64,000 nt of DNA, from contig NZ_JAAXLA010000025.1 in the NCBI RefSeq assembly GCF_012911935.1, positions 1 through 64,000 on the forward strand, in the 5' to 3' direction. Position 1 is the first letter of the stretch. Each line of letters begins with the position of its first letter. The stretch is from Pseudonocardia acidicola. GTDB lineage: Bacteria > Actinomycetota > Actinomycetes > Mycobacteriales > Pseudonocardiaceae. Below, piece by piece: positions 25,123 to 34,706 of the stretch. Made by a program: the position numbers and the translations under genes. The notes under the pieces were generated by a model. That model had not been told where the DNA came from and searched no databases. It was given only the letters and a program-made list of their open reading frames with translations.

Positions 25123-26019
25123 GTGGTGGACGGGGCTCGATCGGTCGGCACGCTGGCGCACGGCACGAACAGCACCCTGCCGTCCGACGACGTGCACGCG
25201 GCGCTCGGCATCGGCGCCTCCATCCCGCGCACCGGATCCGCCGGCGCGCAGGCCGCCCAGCACACCGCCGCCGCCGAGAAGCTCGCCGAGCAGGGCCTGT
25301 GGGAGCAGGCCTACCGTCACCTGCACGCGGCCGTCCGGCTCCTGCACGGGCAGCGTGATGCCGCGGAGACGTCCTACGCCCCCGACGAGCTCGACCGGCT
25401 GCGCCGCGAGCACGCCGAGGCCCGCGAGCAGAGCCGCCGCGACAGCCTCACCGCCAGCTACAACCGGCGCTACCTCGACGAGCGGCTGGCCGCGCTGCTC
25501 GACGACCTCGACGACCTCGACGACCCCGCCGTCCGAACCACCGGGATCTGCGTGGCGTTGGTCGACATCGACCACTTCAAGCAGGTCAACGACACGTACG
25601 GGCACCTGTTCGGCGACCGGGTGCTGCAGCGGATGGTGGCCGAACTCGACGCCGGGCTGCCGGAGGGCGCCTTCTGCGCCCGCTACGGCGGCGAGGAGTT
25701 CGCGCTGGTCCTGCCCGGCCGCGATCTCACCGAGGCGGTCGAGATCTGCGAGGAGGCGCGGCACCGCATCGACCGGTACCCGTGGCTGGAGATGCACAGC
25801 GCCCTGCGGGTCACGGTCAGCATCGGCGTCGCCCACTCGGCGGGCCGCCTCGCCGAGGTCGAGCGGCTCATCGGCGAGGCCGACGAGCTGCTCTACACGG
25901 CCAAGCAGGCGGGCCGCAACGCCGTGGCGTTCCGCGCCGAGCGCTCCGGGCGCGTGTGCCTGGCCGGGCCGGCCGCCGGACGCCGGGCCATCCCGCAGCC
26001 GGCACGCACGACCGGCTGA
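25123..26019 (+). CDS. Diguanylate cyclase (GGDEF domain)
   Basis: About 298 aa from GTG 25123. Residues about 30-130 are helical and TPR-like (KLAEQGLWEQAYRHLHAAVRLLHGQ), then a linker helix and a GGDEF domain: DSLTASYNRRYLDERL, DIDHFKQVNDTYGH, and the catalytic ARYGGEEFALV. No RxxD inhibitory site precedes GGEEF, so product feedback is not expected. No membrane segment, so it is probably cytosolic. It would make c-di-GMP. The earlier start (24973) would add a low-complexity basic stretch and is less likely given the perfect Shine-Dalgarno. Confidence 0.88.
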   Translation: MVDGARSVGTLAHGTNSTLPSDDVHAALGIGASIPRTGSAGAQAAQHTAAAEKLAEQGLWEQAYRHLHAAVRLLHGQRDAAETSYAPDELDRLRREHAEAREQSRRDSLTASYNRRYLDERLAALLDDLDDLDDPAVRTTGICVALVDIDHFKQVNDTYGHLFGDRVLQRMVAELDAGLPEGAFCARYGGEEFALVLPGRDLTEAVEICEEARHRIDRYPWLEMHSALRVTVSIGVAHSAGRLAEVERLIGEADELLYTAKQAGRNAVAFRAERSGRVCLAGPAAGRRAIPQPARTTG

Positions 26020-26077
26020 CCCCGCCGACCCGGGAGCGCCACTGTCCGCCGCGCTACGTAAGCTCGGTTTCCGACAA

Positions 26078-26125
26078 GAGGAGGGCGGATTTGTGGGCCG
26101 GCGACGGGCCTGGTCCGCCCTCCTC
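26078..26125. terminator. 12-bp perfect hairpin between the GGDEF and LCP genes
   Basis: GAGGAGGGCGGA (26078-26089) pairs exactly with TCCGCCCTCCTC (26114-26125) around a 24-nt loop. It may end the dus-GGDEF transcript. No T-run follows. It ends 23 nt before the LCP start, so it could also affect that leader. Confidence 0.55.
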
Positions 26126-26148
26126 CGTGTGCGGGCCGGGGAGGTGGC

Positions 26149-28497
26149 GTGCAGAGCGGCTCCGACCGTGCTCGACGCGCTTCCGGCCGATCGCCCGGCC
26201 GCCCGTCCCTCGACGAGGACATAGCGGCCGACGCTGACACCCGGACGGCCGGTGCCCACGGCCGGCACCGCGCACCGGCCGACGAGCCGGTCGACGACGT
26301 GCTCGAGCGGTACGGCCTGCGCACCCCGCCGCCAGGGATCGTGGAGCAACGGCGGCCGGTCCCACCCACCGTCGACACGCGCGACGGCGCCGCGCACCGG
26401 TTCACCTCGCCGCCTGCCCCCCGGGCGGGCGGCACGCCGCCGCCCGGGCGACTCGGGCCACCTGTCCCCGGCCCGGGTACCGCCCCGCCCGCTTCCGGCT
26501 CACCGGCGGGCAACGGCGGCGCGCCCCGGCACGCTTCCCCCACCCGCCCGGACAGCACGCCACCGCCCGGACGGCTCGGACCGTCCGTCGCAGGCGCCGA
26601 CAGCGCCGCGCCGCCGCCCTCCGGGCGGCGCGCGGCCAGGCAGGCCGACGCCGAGGTCGGCCCGGGCACGGCACCTCCCCGGCCGCCCCGCGGCACAGCG
26701 GCCGCGCCGGGGCGACGCCGCCGGGCCGACACCGGCGACCCGCCGCCGGCGCGGCACACCGCGGGCCCCGAGGCCACCGCGGTCGGCCGGCTGGACCTGC
26801 CCGGCTCCGTTCCGGAACCGGCCCCAGGCGCCGCGACGACCACCCGGGGCCCCGCCGCCCCGGCGACCGCCGACGTTCCGGAACCCGAGGACGACGCCGA
26901 CAGCGCCGCCGAGGACCGCCGGCGCCGTATCGACGAGAGCCTCACCCGGCTGACCGCGGCGCACGCCGGCCTGCTGCTGGCCCGCGACGACGAACCCGAC
27001 GACGAGGACGGCGCCGACGACGGCGGAGACGACGACGGAGACGACGACGGAGACGACGACGGAGACGACGGCCCACCCGGCAAGCGCCCTGCCGGGTCTC
27101 GCACACCGGACAGCCCCGGGCGGCGACGCGCCAGGCTGGGGGTGCGGCTGCTGACCGCCGCGGTTGCCCTGCTCGTGTTCGCGACGACCGCGCTGGGCTG
27201 GGCGGCGAAGACCTGGTTGGACTCCACGATCCGCTCGGTCGCCGCGCTCGACCCGGGGTCGGGTTCGATCGTCGACGCGAAGTCGCAGGTCGGCGACGAG
27301 AACGTGCTGCTGCTCGGCCTGGACGACGGCCCGAGCGGGACGACGTTCGTCCCGGGCGCCGGGTCCGACACGATCATGCTGGCGCACGTGCCGGCAGGCG
27401 GCACCGGGATCGTGACCGTGGCCTTCCCACGCGATCTGGAGATCAACCGCCCGCCCTGCCAGCGCTGGGACCCGGCCGCCGCGACCTATACCGACCAGAC
27501 CGTGCCCGCCGAAACCCTCACCAAGCTCGACACGGCGTTCGAGGTCGGCGGGCCGCGTTGCGCGGTGAAGGTGATCCAGCAGCTGACCGGCATGGCGATC
27601 ACCCGGTTCGTCGCACTGGACGTCACCGGGGTCGGCGCGATGGTCGACGCGGTGCACGGGGTGTCGGTCTGCCTCGAGCGGCCGGTGGTCGACAGCGTGC
27701 TCGGTCCGGTCGTCCCCACCGCCGGGACCAGCACGCTGGACGGCGGACACGCGCTGGACCTGGTCCGGGCCCGGCACGTGCAGGGTGACCCGCCATCGGA
27801 CCAGGGCCTCATCCAGCGCCAGCAGCGGGTTCTCGCCGCGTTGCTGCGCAAGGCGCTGTCCAACCAGGTGCTGCTCAACCCGGGCACGCTGCGCGCGTTC
27901 GCCGGGGCGTTCGGGCGCAACACGCTGTCGGACGGCGCCGGGCTCGACGAGCTGGTGGCCCTCGCCCGCTCGCTGCAGCATCTCGACGGCAGCGGGGTCA
28001 CCTTCGTGACCGTTCCGACGACCGGTACGGCCAACACCCGTGGCAACTCGGTGCTGCGCGACCGCGACGCCTCGGCCCTGTTCGCCGCGCTGCGCAAGAA
28101 CACCCCACTGCCCGCCGGGGCCACCACGGCGCCGGCGACCACCGCCGCGGCCCCGGCACCGTCGACGATCACCCTCGACGTGCTCAACGCGTCCGGCCGG
28201 ACCGGCCTCGCCGGGCAGATCGGCGGCACGCTGCGCGAACTCGGCTTCACCGTCGGCACCGTGGGTAACGCCCCGCAGGCGGCGGCCGAGACGGTGATCC
28301 GATTCTCCCCGGACCGGTCGGCTGCCGCGCAGGTGCTGGCCGGCACGGTGCCGTCGGCCCGCCCGGTCCCCGACACCGGTTCGAGCGGGCGCCTGGAGCT
28401 GGTCCTGGGCACGTCGTTCGACGGCACGGTGCGGGCGCCCTCGCAGGCCGGTACCGTGGCCGCCGCACCCGCTCCGGCCCAGGTGACCTGCAGCTGA
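26149..28497 (+). CDS. LytR-CpsA-Psr (LCP) family cell-wall ligase with LytR_C domain
   Basis: 782 aa. About 300 residues of Pro/Gly/Arg-rich disordered cytoplasmic tail come first. An Asp/Gly repeat tract follows (about 285-306), one membrane helix (about 332-352), and the extracytoplasmic LCP domain (NVLLLGLDD near 385, SDTIMLAHV, AFPRDLEI, and DLVRARHVQGD with the LCP Arg residues). A LytR_C domain (STITLDVLNASGRTGLAGQI, about 675-765) ends the protein. LCP enzymes attach glycopolymers such as arabinogalactan or teichoic-like chains to peptidoglycan. The cytoplasmic tail is unusually long. GTG 26149 follows GGGGAGG. Confidence 0.92.
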   Translation: MQSGSDRARRASGRSPGRPSLDEDIAADADTRTAGAHGRHRAPADEPVDDVLERYGLRTPPPGIVEQRRPVPPTVDTRDGAAHRFTSPPAPRAGGTPPPGRLGPPVPGPGTAPPASGSPAGNGGAPRHASPTRPDSTPPPGRLGPSVAGADSAAPPPSGRRAARQADAEVGPGTAPPRPPRGTAAAPGRRRRADTGDPPPARHTAGPEATAVGRLDLPGSVPEPAPGAATTTRGPAAPATADVPEPEDDADSAAEDRRRRIDESLTRLTAAHAGLLLARDDEPDDEDGADDGGDDDGDDDGDDDGDDGPPGKRPAGSRTPDSPGRRRARLGVRLLTAAVALLVFATTALGWAAKTWLDSTIRSVAALDPGSGSIVDAKSQVGDENVLLLGLDDGPSGTTFVPGAGSDTIMLAHVPAGGTGIVTVAFPRDLEINRPPCQRWDPAAATYTDQTVPAETLTKLDTAFEVGGPRCAVKVIQQLTGMAITRFVALDVTGVGAMVDAVHGVSVCLERPVVDSVLGPVVPTAGTSTLDGGHALDLVRARHVQGDPPSDQGLIQRQQRVLAALLRKALSNQVLLNPGTLRAFAGAFGRNTLSDGAGLDELVALARSLQHLDGSGVTFVTVPTTGTANTRGNSVLRDRDASALFAALRKNTPLPAGATTAPATTAAAPAPSTITLDVLNASGRTGLAGQIGGTLRELGFTVGTVGNAPQAAAETVIRFSPDRSAAAQVLAGTVPSARPVPDTGSSGRLELVLGTSFDGTVRAPSQAGTVAAAPAPAQVTCS
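27019..27069 (+). repeat. Tandem 12-bp repeats coding for Asp-Gly
   Basis: Within the LCP gene, near-identical 12-mers (GGAGACGACGAC and variants) repeat about four times and encode an acidic stretch of DDGGDD/DDGD units just before the membrane segment. Such in-frame repeats can change copy number without shifting the frame. Boundaries are approximate. Confidence 0.8.
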
Positions 28498-28577
28498 CCG
28501 GGGAATCTTCTGCGGCTCGACCACGACCGTTCACCGGTGGTTCATCCGGTGGGGCTGCCCGATGCAGAGGCGCCCCT

Positions 28578-28583
28578 TAGGCT
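28578..28583 (+). promoter_or_regulatory. -10 box of leaderless phoU
   Basis: TAGGCT lies 6 nt before ATG 28590, so transcription should begin at or very near the start codon. No Shine-Dalgarno is visible. Confidence 0.6.
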
Positions 28584-28589
28584 GCCCCC

Positions 28590-29246
28590 ATGCGCGACCA
28601 CTACCAGGAAGAGCTCGACGGACTCGCCGACGGGCTGGCCGACATGTGCGGCGAGGTGGCGGCCGCACTGGAGAAGGCCACCCGCGCGCTGCTCGAGTGC
28701 GATCTGCAACTGGCCGAGGAGGTCATCTCCGAGGACATCAAGGTCGACGAGATCCGGGCCGCCGCCGAGGAGAAGGCGTTCGCGCTGCTCGCCCTGCAGG
28801 CCCCGGTGGCCACTGATCTGCGGATCGTGGTGTCCGCCATCCACGGCGCGGGCGACATCGAGCGCATGGGCGACCTGGCGCTGCACGTCGCCCAGGCGGC
28901 CCGGCGCCGGCACCCGCAGCCGGTGCTGCCCGAGGAGATCAAGCCGTACTTCGCCGAGATGGGCCGGGTCGGTGTAGCCCTCGCACTGAAGGCGGCCGAC
29001 GTCATCCGCAGCCGCGATCTGAGCGCGGCCGCCGAGCTCGAGGCCGACGACGACGCGATGGACGACCTGCACCGGCACATGTTCACCGTGCTGATGGATC
29101 GCAACTGGACGCACGGCGTCGCCGCCGCCGTGGACGTCACGCTGCTCGCCCGGTTCTACGAGCGCTACGCCGACCACGCCGTGGCCGTCGCCCGGCGGAT
29201 CGTGTACGTGGTGACCGGACAGATGCCGGGCCCGCTGACCGTCTGA
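28590..29246 (+). CDS. phoU: Phosphate transport system regulator PhoU
   Basis: 218 aa, normal length. Two PhoU three-helix repeats carry the E/D-rich metal-binding motifs [19 protein letters not shown] (about 90-108) and [19 protein letters not shown] (near 190). PhoU dampens the PstSCAB transporter and the phosphate two-component signalling. It is divergent from pstB downstream (convergent ends, dodecin between them). Confidence 0.95.
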   Translation: MRDHYQEELDGLADGLADMCGEVAAALEKATRALLECDLQLAEEVISEDIKVDEIRAAAEEKAFALLALQAPVATDLRIVVSAIHGAGDIERMGDLALHVAQAARRRHPQPVLPEEIKPYFAEMGRVGVALALKAADVIRSRDLSAAAELEADDDAMDDLHRHMFTVLMDRNWTHGVAAAVDVTLLARFYERYADHAVAVARRIVYVVTGQMPGPLTV

Positions 29247-29323
29247 GCGCCACCGGCGGGCCCGTCGGGGAAATCTCGCGCACGGAGGTTTGGCCCGGCA
29301 CCGTGATCGGGGACATACCGATC

Positions 29324-29533
29324 ATGTCGAGCAACGTGTACCGCGTCACGGAGATCGTCGGCACCTCGCCCGAAGGGGTCGAGCAGGCCATCAAGAACGG
29401 CGTCGCCCGGGCCGCCAGCACCCTGCGCGAACTGGACTGGTTCGAGGTGACCGAGATCCGCGGACACCTGGTCGACGGCGATGTGGAGTACTTCCAGGTC
29501 GGCCTCAAGGTCGGCTTCAAGTTGGAGAACTGA
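29324..29533 (+). CDS. Dodecin (flavin-storage protein)
   Basis: 69 aa from ATG 29324, the usual start (SSNVYRVTEIVGTSPEGV). Conserved features are RVTEIVGTSP, AIKNGVARAAST, LDWFEVTEIRG with the flavin-stacking Trp, and QVGLKVGFKLE. Dodecins form hollow dodecamers that bind riboflavin/FMN/FAD or CoA. An in-frame GTG at 29303 would add seven atypical residues and is rejected. Confidence 0.93.
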   Translation: MSSNVYRVTEIVGTSPEGVEQAIKNGVARAASTLRELDWFEVTEIRGHLVDGDVEYFQVGLKVGFKLEN

Positions 29534-29554
29534 CCCGGGGCGGCGCGACGACGA

Positions 29555-29600
29555 CGGCCCGGGCCTGCTCGGCCGCTCGGCGGCGAACGGGCCCGGGCCG
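29555..29600. terminator. Bidirectional terminator between dodecin and pstB
   Basis: CGGCCCGGGCC (29555-29565) pairs perfectly with GGCCCGGGCCG (29590-29600). It lies between the converging stops of dodecin (29533) and pstB (29626). Confidence 0.65.
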
Positions 29601-29625
29601 GCGTTCCGCCCGGGAACGGGACCGA

Positions 29626-30402
29626 TCAGCCGAAGCGACCGGAGATGTAGTCCTCAGTGGCCTGCTGGGTCGGGTTGGAAAACATCTTCGGGGTGTCGTC
29701 GATCTCCACCAGCCGGCCCGGCTCACCGGTCGCGCGGAGGTTGAAGAACGCCGTCTGGTCGCTCACCCGCGCCGCCTGCTGCATGTTGTGGGTGACGATG
29801 ACGATCGTGTAGTCCTTCTTCAGCTCCGAGATCAGATCCTCGATCGCGAGCGTGGAGATCGGGTCCAGCGCCGAACACGGCTCGTCCATCAACAGCACGT
29901 CGGGCTGCACCGCGACCGCACGGGCGATGCACAACCGCTGCTGCTGCCCACCGGACAACCCGCCACCCGGCTTGTTCAACCGGTCCTTGACCTCGGTCCA
30001 CAGGTTCGCCGCCCGCAGCGCTCGCTCCGCGGTCTCGTCGAGTTCCTTCTTGCCCTTGCGGCCCTGCAGCTTCAGCCCGGCCACCACGTTGTCCCGAATG
30101 GACATCGTCGGGAACGGGTTGGGCCGCTGGAACACCATGCCGATCGTGCGGCGCACCCCGACCGGGTCGACCGAGGGACCGTAGATGTCCTCGCCGTCGA
30201 GCAGCACCTCGCCCTCGACCCGGGCCCCGGGGATCACCTCGTGCATCCGGTTGAGCGTGCGCAGCACCGTCGACTTGCCACAGCCGGACGGGCCGATGAA
30301 CGCCGTCACGCTGCGCGGCGGCACCGACAGGCTCACGCTGTCCACGGCGTGGAACTTGCCGTAGAAGATGTCGACATCCTTCATGTCGAGACGCTTGGCC
30401 AC
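29626..30402 (-). CDS. pstB: Phosphate ABC transporter ATPase PstB
   Basis: 258 aa. Walker [10 protein letters not shown] (near 33), Q-loop, signature [14 protein letters not shown] (near 150), Walker [14 protein letters not shown] and H-loop VTHNMQQA. It energises phosphate import through PstC/PstA. The GTG start lies 7 nt after the pstA stop; an internal ATG at 30384 is possible. Last gene of pstSCAB. Confidence 0.96.
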   Translation of the reverse strand: MAKRLDMKDVDIFYGKFHAVDSVSLSVPPRSVTAFIGPSGCGKSTVLRTLNRMHEVIPGARVEGEVLLDGEDIYGPSVDPVGVRRTIGMVFQRPNPFPTMSIRDNVVAGLKLQGRKGKKELDETAERALRAANLWTEVKDRLNKPGGGLSGGQQQRLCIARAVAVQPDVLLMDEPCSALDPISTLAIEDLISELKKDYTIVIVTHNMQQAARVSDQTAFFNLRATGEPGRLVEIDDTPKMFSNPTQQATEDYISGRFG

Positions 30403-30409
30403 CAGGCCC

Positions 30410-31321
30410 TCACTTCGTCTTCGGGGCGGTCAGCTTCGACAGGAAGGCCGCCAGCAACTGGAAGATCGTGATGATCAGGATCAGGGTGATGGCTGCGCCC
30501 CAGATGCGGTCCACGCCGGCATCGGTGGGGTTGCTGCGCTCAACCGTCATCATCAGCGGCAGCGAGGCCATGTTGCCGCTGAAGATGTTGAAGTTGATGT
30601 ACGGCGCATAGGCCACCAGGATCAGCACCGGGGCGGTCTCGCCCATCACCCGGGCGAGCGCGAGCATGACGCCGGTGAGCATGCCCGACAGCGCGGTCGG
30701 GATGACGATACGGGTGATCGTCTTCCACTTCGGCACGCCGAGCGCGTACGAGGCCTCCCGCAGGTCGTCGGGGACGATCCGCAGCATCTCCTCCGTCGAG
30801 CGGACGACGACCGGCACCATCAGCAGCACGAGGGCCAGCGACACCGCGAACGCGCTGCGCGGCAGGCCGAAGATCGAGATCCAGACCGCGTAGATGAACA
30901 GCGCGGCGACGATCGACGGCACGCCCGTCAGGATGTCGACCATGAAGGTGGTGGTCCGGGCCAGCCGGGACCGGGCCCCGTACTCCACCAGGTAGATCGC
31001 GACCATCACGCCGATCGGGGTGGCGACCACGGCGCACACCAAACCTTGGAACAAGGTTCCGATGATCGCGTGATAGGCACCGCCGCCCCGCTGCCGGGCG
31101 AGCAGGCCGTTGAGCGACTCGCTCCACCAGTTCGAGTGGAGCACCACACCGAGGCCCTTGGACATCACGGTGTAGACGACCCAGATCAGCGGGATCAGGG
31201 CGATCAGGAACGCGAGCCCGAACAGGGTGGTGGCGACCATGTTGCGGGCGCGACGGCCCGCGCTGATCCCGACGAACGTCGGCCCCTTGGCCGGAGCGTG
31301 CAGGTCGACCGGCGTACTCAT
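30410..31321 (-). CDS. pstA: Phosphate ABC transporter permease PstA
   Basis: 303 aa from ATG 31321, which overlaps the pstC stop (ATGA). Six hydrophobic segments are visible, the first at about 30-52 ([22 protein letters not shown]). The permease-ATPase coupling loop is [20 protein letters not shown]. It forms the inner-membrane channel with PstC. Upstream codons in the same frame lie within pstC and are ignored. Confidence 0.95.
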   Translation of the reverse strand: MSTPVDLHAPAKGPTFVGISAGRRARNMVATTLFGLAFLIALIPLIWVVYTVMSKGLGVVLHSNWWSESLNGLLARQRGGGAYHAIIGTLFQGLVCAVVATPIGVMVAIYLVEYGARSRLARTTTFMVDILTGVPSIVAALFIYAVWISIFGLPRSAFAVSLALVLLMVPVVVRSTEEMLRIVPDDLREASYALGVPKWKTITRIVIPTALSGMLTGVMLALARVMGETAPVLILVAYAPYINFNIFSGNMASLPLMMTVERSNPTDAGVDRIWGAAITLILIITIFQLLAAFLSKLTAPKTK

Positions 31322-32388
31322 GCCTTGGCCCCCGATCGTGCGATGACCGCGCGGGCCGCCGCGTTGACCACGAAGGTCAGCACGAACAGCACCAGGCCGG
31401 CGGCGATGAAGGCGCCGGCGGAGAGCTTGTTGTTCAGCTCGGCGAAGGACAGCGCGATCTTCGAGGCGAACGTCGCGCCGCCGTCGAACAGGCTGCCGGT
31501 GAAGGCGAACGGCGTGCCCGCAAGGATGATCGTCAGCGCGATGGTCTCGCCGAGTGCGCGGCCGAGGCCGAGCATCGACGCGCTGATGTAACCCGCCTTG
31601 CCGAAGGGCAGTACGGTCATGCGCACGACCTCCCACTTGGTCGCGCCCAGTGCCAGCGCCGCCTCGATCTGCGCGCGGGGGGTCCGCTCGAACACCTCGC
31701 GGGAGATCGCCGTGATGATCGGCAGCAGCATCGCCGCAAGCACGATCCCCGCGGTGAACAGGGTGGCCCCTGGGATCTGCACGTTGCCCGGGCTGAACAG
31801 GAAGACGAACCCGAGGTGGTTCTCCAGCCACGAGGCCAGCGGCTGCAGGACCGGCGCCAGCACCAGCAGGCCCCACAGGCCGAAGATGATCGACGGCACC
31901 GCCGCCAGCAGGTCGACCAGGTAGGCGAACGGCCGGGCGACCCGCCGCGGCGCGTACTGCGTGAGGAACAACGCGATCCCCAGTCCGACCGGCATCGCGA
32001 GGATCAGCGCGAACAGCGAGACCTCGACGGTGACCAGCAGCAGGTCGAGGATGCCGAAGCTGAGGTTGCTCGGGTCGCTGACGTCGAACTGCCTGCTGGT
32101 CAGGAAGTTCGCCTGGTTGTCCAGCAGCGGCGGAACCGCCTGGATCAGCAGGAACAGGCCGATGGCACCGATGAGGGCGACGATGAACGCCCCCGAACCG
32201 GTTGCCAGACCGCGGAAGATCCGGTCGCCCCGCTGGACGAACGTGCCGCCACTGCCCGCGTCCTTGGGCGGTTCGGGTTCGCGGGGAGTCATTCCGGCCT
32301 CCGGGACGACGGCGGGGACGGGAGCGCCCCGCCAGCCACCGGAGTCACCGGTGGTGGCGGGGCTACCCGTCACGGTCTGTTCGCTCAT
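31318..32388 (-). CDS. pstC: Phosphate ABC transporter permease PstC
   Basis: 356 aa. A 50-residue Pro/Gly-rich cytoplasmic tail precedes about six membrane segments (first at about 60-80, [20 protein letters not shown]). The EAA-like loop is [23 protein letters not shown] 32388 follows GGAGG. It pairs with PstA and is co-transcribed after pstS (30-nt gap). Confidence 0.95.
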   Translation of the reverse strand: MSEQTVTGSPATTGDSGGWRGAPVPAVVPEAGMTPREPEPPKDAGSGGTFVQRGDRIFRGLATGSGAFIVALIGAIGLFLLIQAVPPLLDNQANFLTSRQFDVSDPSNLSFGILDLLLVTVEVSLFALILAMPVGLGIALFLTQYAPRRVARPFAYLVDLLAAVPSIIFGLWGLLVLAPVLQPLASWLENHLGFVFLFSPGNVQIPGATLFTAGIVLAAMLLPIITAISREVFERTPRAQIEAALALGATKWEVVRMTVLPFGKAGYISASMLGLGRALGETIALTIILAGTPFAFTGSLFDGGATFASKIALSFAELNNKLSAGAFIAAGLVLFVLTFVVNAAARAVIARSGAKA

Positions 32389-32418
32389 CGAGCCTCCGTG
32401 ATTGTGCCAGCGCTGTGA

Positions 32419-33528
32419 TCAGGCGATGGCCTGGACGGCGGTGAGCAGCTTCTGCTGGAACTCCGCCGGCAGCGGGGCGTACCCGTACTGGGACAGGTTG
32501 GCCTGGCCGTCGGTGGCGGCCGTCGTCAGGAACGCCTTGACCGCCTTGGCGGTGTCGGCGTCGTAGCCCTTCGAGCAGACGATCTCGTAGGTGGCCAGGA
32601 TCAGCGGGTAGGCGCCGGCCTCGGTGGTGCCGTAGACCGAGTTGAGGTCGAGCGCGAGGTCGTTGCCCTGGCCCTTGACCTTCGCGGCCTCGATGGCCTT
32701 GCCGACGGTCTGGTCGTTGAGCTCGACCGCACCCGAACCATTGTCGATCTTCGCCATGCTCAGCTTGTTGTCCTGGGCGAAGGACAGCTCGACGTACCCG
32801 ATCGACCCTTCGGTCGCACCGATGGCCTGGCCGACGCCGGCCGAGCCCTGCGCGCCGGAGCCCACGCCGCCGACGAACTTCTTGCCCGCGCCCTTGGTCC
32901 ACGCACCCTTGGAGGCCGCGGTCAGGTACTGCTGGAAGTTGTCGGTGGTGCCGGAGTCGTCGGAGCGGAACACCACGTTGATCGGGGTCGCCGGCAGCGT
33001 CTTGCCGGGGTTCAATGCAGCGACCGCCGGGTCGTTCCAGGACTTGATCTGGCCGCTGAAGATCTTCGCGGTGGTCTCGCCGTTCAGCGTCAGGTCGGTG
33101 ATGCCGTTGAGCTTGTAGCCGACGGCGATCGGGCCGAAGACCATCGGCAGGTTCCATGCCGGGTTGTTCTGGCAACGAGCCGCCGCGGCGGCGGTCTCGC
33201 TCTCCTTGAGCGCGGAGTCCGAGCCCCCGAAGTCCACGAGGCCGGCGGTGAACTGCTTCACGCCCGCGCCGGAACCGGTCGGGTTGTAGGCGATGTTGCT
33301 GCCCGCGCACTTCGCCTGGTAGGCCTGCGCGAACACGTCCATGGCGTTCTTCTGCGCCGACGAACCCTCGGCGTTCAGGTTCTTCTTGCCACTGCAGTCG
33401 ACCGCGGGGGAGTTCGCGGACGACGCCCCGGCACTGCCGGCCGTGGTCGGATCGCTGCCACAGGCCGACAGCAGGAGCGCGCCTGCGGCCGCGATGGCCA
33501 ACACGACACCGTGCCGCTGGAGTTTCAC
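32419..33528 (-). CDS. pstS: Phosphate-binding lipoprotein PstS
   Basis: 369 aa. The signal peptide ends with the lipobox LSAC (Cys about 22). The mature periplasmic-binding fold has AEGSSAQKNAMDVFAQAY, NPTGSGAGVKQFTAG, DFGGSD (phosphate-contact Ser/Asp), RSDDSGTTDNFQQYL and SIGYVE. It captures phosphate outside the membrane for PstC/PstA. GTG 33528 follows CGGAGGA. It heads the pstSCAB operon, preceded by a PHO-box-like site. Confidence 0.95.
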   Translation of the reverse strand: MKLQRHGVVLAIAAAGALLLSACGSDPTTAGSAGASSANSPAVDCSGKKNLNAEGSSAQKNAMDVFAQAYQAKCAGSNIAYNPTGSGAGVKQFTAGLVDFGGSDSALKESETAAAAARCQNNPAWNLPMVFGPIAVGYKLNGITDLTLNGETTAKIFSGQIKSWNDPAVAALNPGKTLPATPINVVFRSDDSGTTDNFQQYLTAASKGAWTKGAGKKFVGGVGSGAQGSAGVGQAIGATEGSIGYVELSFAQDNKLSMAKIDNGSGAVELNDQTVGKAIEAAKVKGQGNDLALDLNSVYGTTEAGAYPLILATYEIVCSKGYDADTAKAVKAFLTTAATDGQANLSQYGYAPLPAEFQQKLLTAVQAIA

Positions 33529-33623
33529 GAAGTTCCTCCGCTGAGTCGCTACACATCAGGTTCGACGGCTCGGGGCGGCCGTTCGTGGAGGACGGTAGGC
33601 AGGCCCGGTGGACGGACACCCCC

Positions 33624-33646
33624 GACGAGGTAAACGAAAGATGAAC
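33624..33646 (-). promoter_or_regulatory. PHO-box-like direct repeat upstream of pstS
   Basis: On the pstS strand two 11-bp units, GTTCATCTTTC and GTTTACCTCGT, follow each other. They match the actinobacterial PhoP box pattern (GTTCACC-type heptamers every 11 bp). The site is about 100 bp before GTG 33528, which suggests phosphate-starvation control by PhoP. The phoP gene itself is not in the window. Confidence 0.65.
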
Positions 33647-33769
33647 TCATTACCTGGAGTGAGCCAAGACACCCCTAAGAGTCAATTGTGATCATCTCGT
33701 GACCTGCGAACGAGTGATCGCACCATGGAGGGTGGCGGTTACTCCGGGGTTAACGACTCCGGGACGAGA

Positions 33770-34672
33770 TCAGCGACGGTATGCGACGTCCGTGTTCCGA
33801 AGGGTGAATCCAAGGTTCCGGTAGACCCGCACAGCGGCGTCGTTGTCGGCCTCGACGTACAGCATGACCTGCTGCAATCCGCGATCACGCAGATGGTGCA
33901 AACCGGCCAGGGTGAGCCCCGAGCCGAGCCTGCGGCCGCGCGCGGCGGGGTCGACGCCGAGCACGTAGACCTCGCCCATCGGAGCCTCGGAGCCCGCCCC
34001 CGGGTGCACCTTCGTCCAGTGGAAGCCGAGCAGCCGGCCGTCCGGGCCGACCGCGAGCAGGAACCCCGCGGGGTCGAACCAGGACTCGGCCTCGCGCCGG
34101 GCGACCTGGTCCGTGTCCCAGCCGCCCTGCTCCGGGTGCCAGTCGAACGCGGCGTTGTTGACCCGCAGGAACTCCGCCTCGTCCTGGCCGGGTACGAACG
34201 CGCGCAGCCGCACGCCGTCGGGCAGTTCGACGGGCGGCAGCGGCTCGGTCAGGCTGCGGTGCAGCTGCCACAGCACCCGGGCCCGGGAGAACCCGAACCG
34301 CTCGGCGAGCCGGGTCGCGCCGGGGTGCTCGCCGTGTGCCCACAGCCACAGCGGCCGGCCCCCGGCACGCTGCAGCAGCGCCTCGACGAGGGCGGCCCCG
34401 ATCCCACTCCGCCGGTGCGCCGGGTGCACGGCGAGCTCGGCGACCGCGCCGTCGGAGCCGGAGAGGTCCAGCTGGGCGTAACCGGTGGGCGCGGCCGCGG
34501 AGCCGGCCAGCACGTGCAACACGCTGCCGTCGACGGTGCCGTGGCGCAGGTTGAGCAGGATCTGCTCGGACAGCGGGGCGGTGCCGTCCTCCTCGGTGGC
34601 CGCATCGGCCAGCGCTGTCACGGCGGTGGTCTCGGCCTGGTCGAGCCCGGTGCGGAAGGACAGCTGGGTCAT
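33770..34672 (-). CDS. mshD: Mycothiol synthase MshD (double GNAT acetyltransferase)
   Basis: 300 aa. Two GNAT domains. The N-terminal one has VAELAVHPAHRRSGIGAALVEALL (near 75-98) and the C-terminal one EVYVLGVDPAARGRRLGSGLTLAGL with VMLYVEADNDAAVRVYRNLGF. It acetylates Cys-GlcN-inositol in the last step of mycothiol synthesis. ATG 34672 is at a leaderless-type promoter. It follows glnR in the same direction (34-nt gap), as in M. tuberculosis. Confidence 0.95.
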   Translation of the reverse strand: MTQLSFRTGLDQAETTAVTALADAATEEDGTAPLSEQILLNLRHGTVDGSVLHVLAGSAAAPTGYAQLDLSGSDGAVAELAVHPAHRRSGIGAALVEALLQRAGGRPLWLWAHGEHPGATRLAERFGFSRARVLWQLHRSLTEPLPPVELPDGVRLRAFVPGQDEAEFLRVNNAAFDWHPEQGGWDTDQVARREAESWFDPAGFLLAVGPDGRLLGFHWTKVHPGAGSEAPMGEVYVLGVDPAARGRRLGSGLTLAGLHHLRDRGLQQVMLYVEADNDAAVRVYRNLGFTLRNTDVAYRR

Positions 34673-34679
34673 GTCACGG

Positions 34680-34685
34680 ACCCTA
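34680..34685 (-). promoter_or_regulatory. -10 box of leaderless mshD
   Basis: TAGGGT on the minus strand, 7 nt before ATG 34672. This gives mshD its own start point in addition to any read-through from glnR. Confidence 0.5.
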
Positions 34686-34706
34686 CGCGCGGACGATCAC
34701 CCGGCG

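Noticed and set aside
27019-27069. CRISPR-like short repeats
   Set aside because: The 12-bp units are contiguous, coding and without unique spacers; no cas genes are present.
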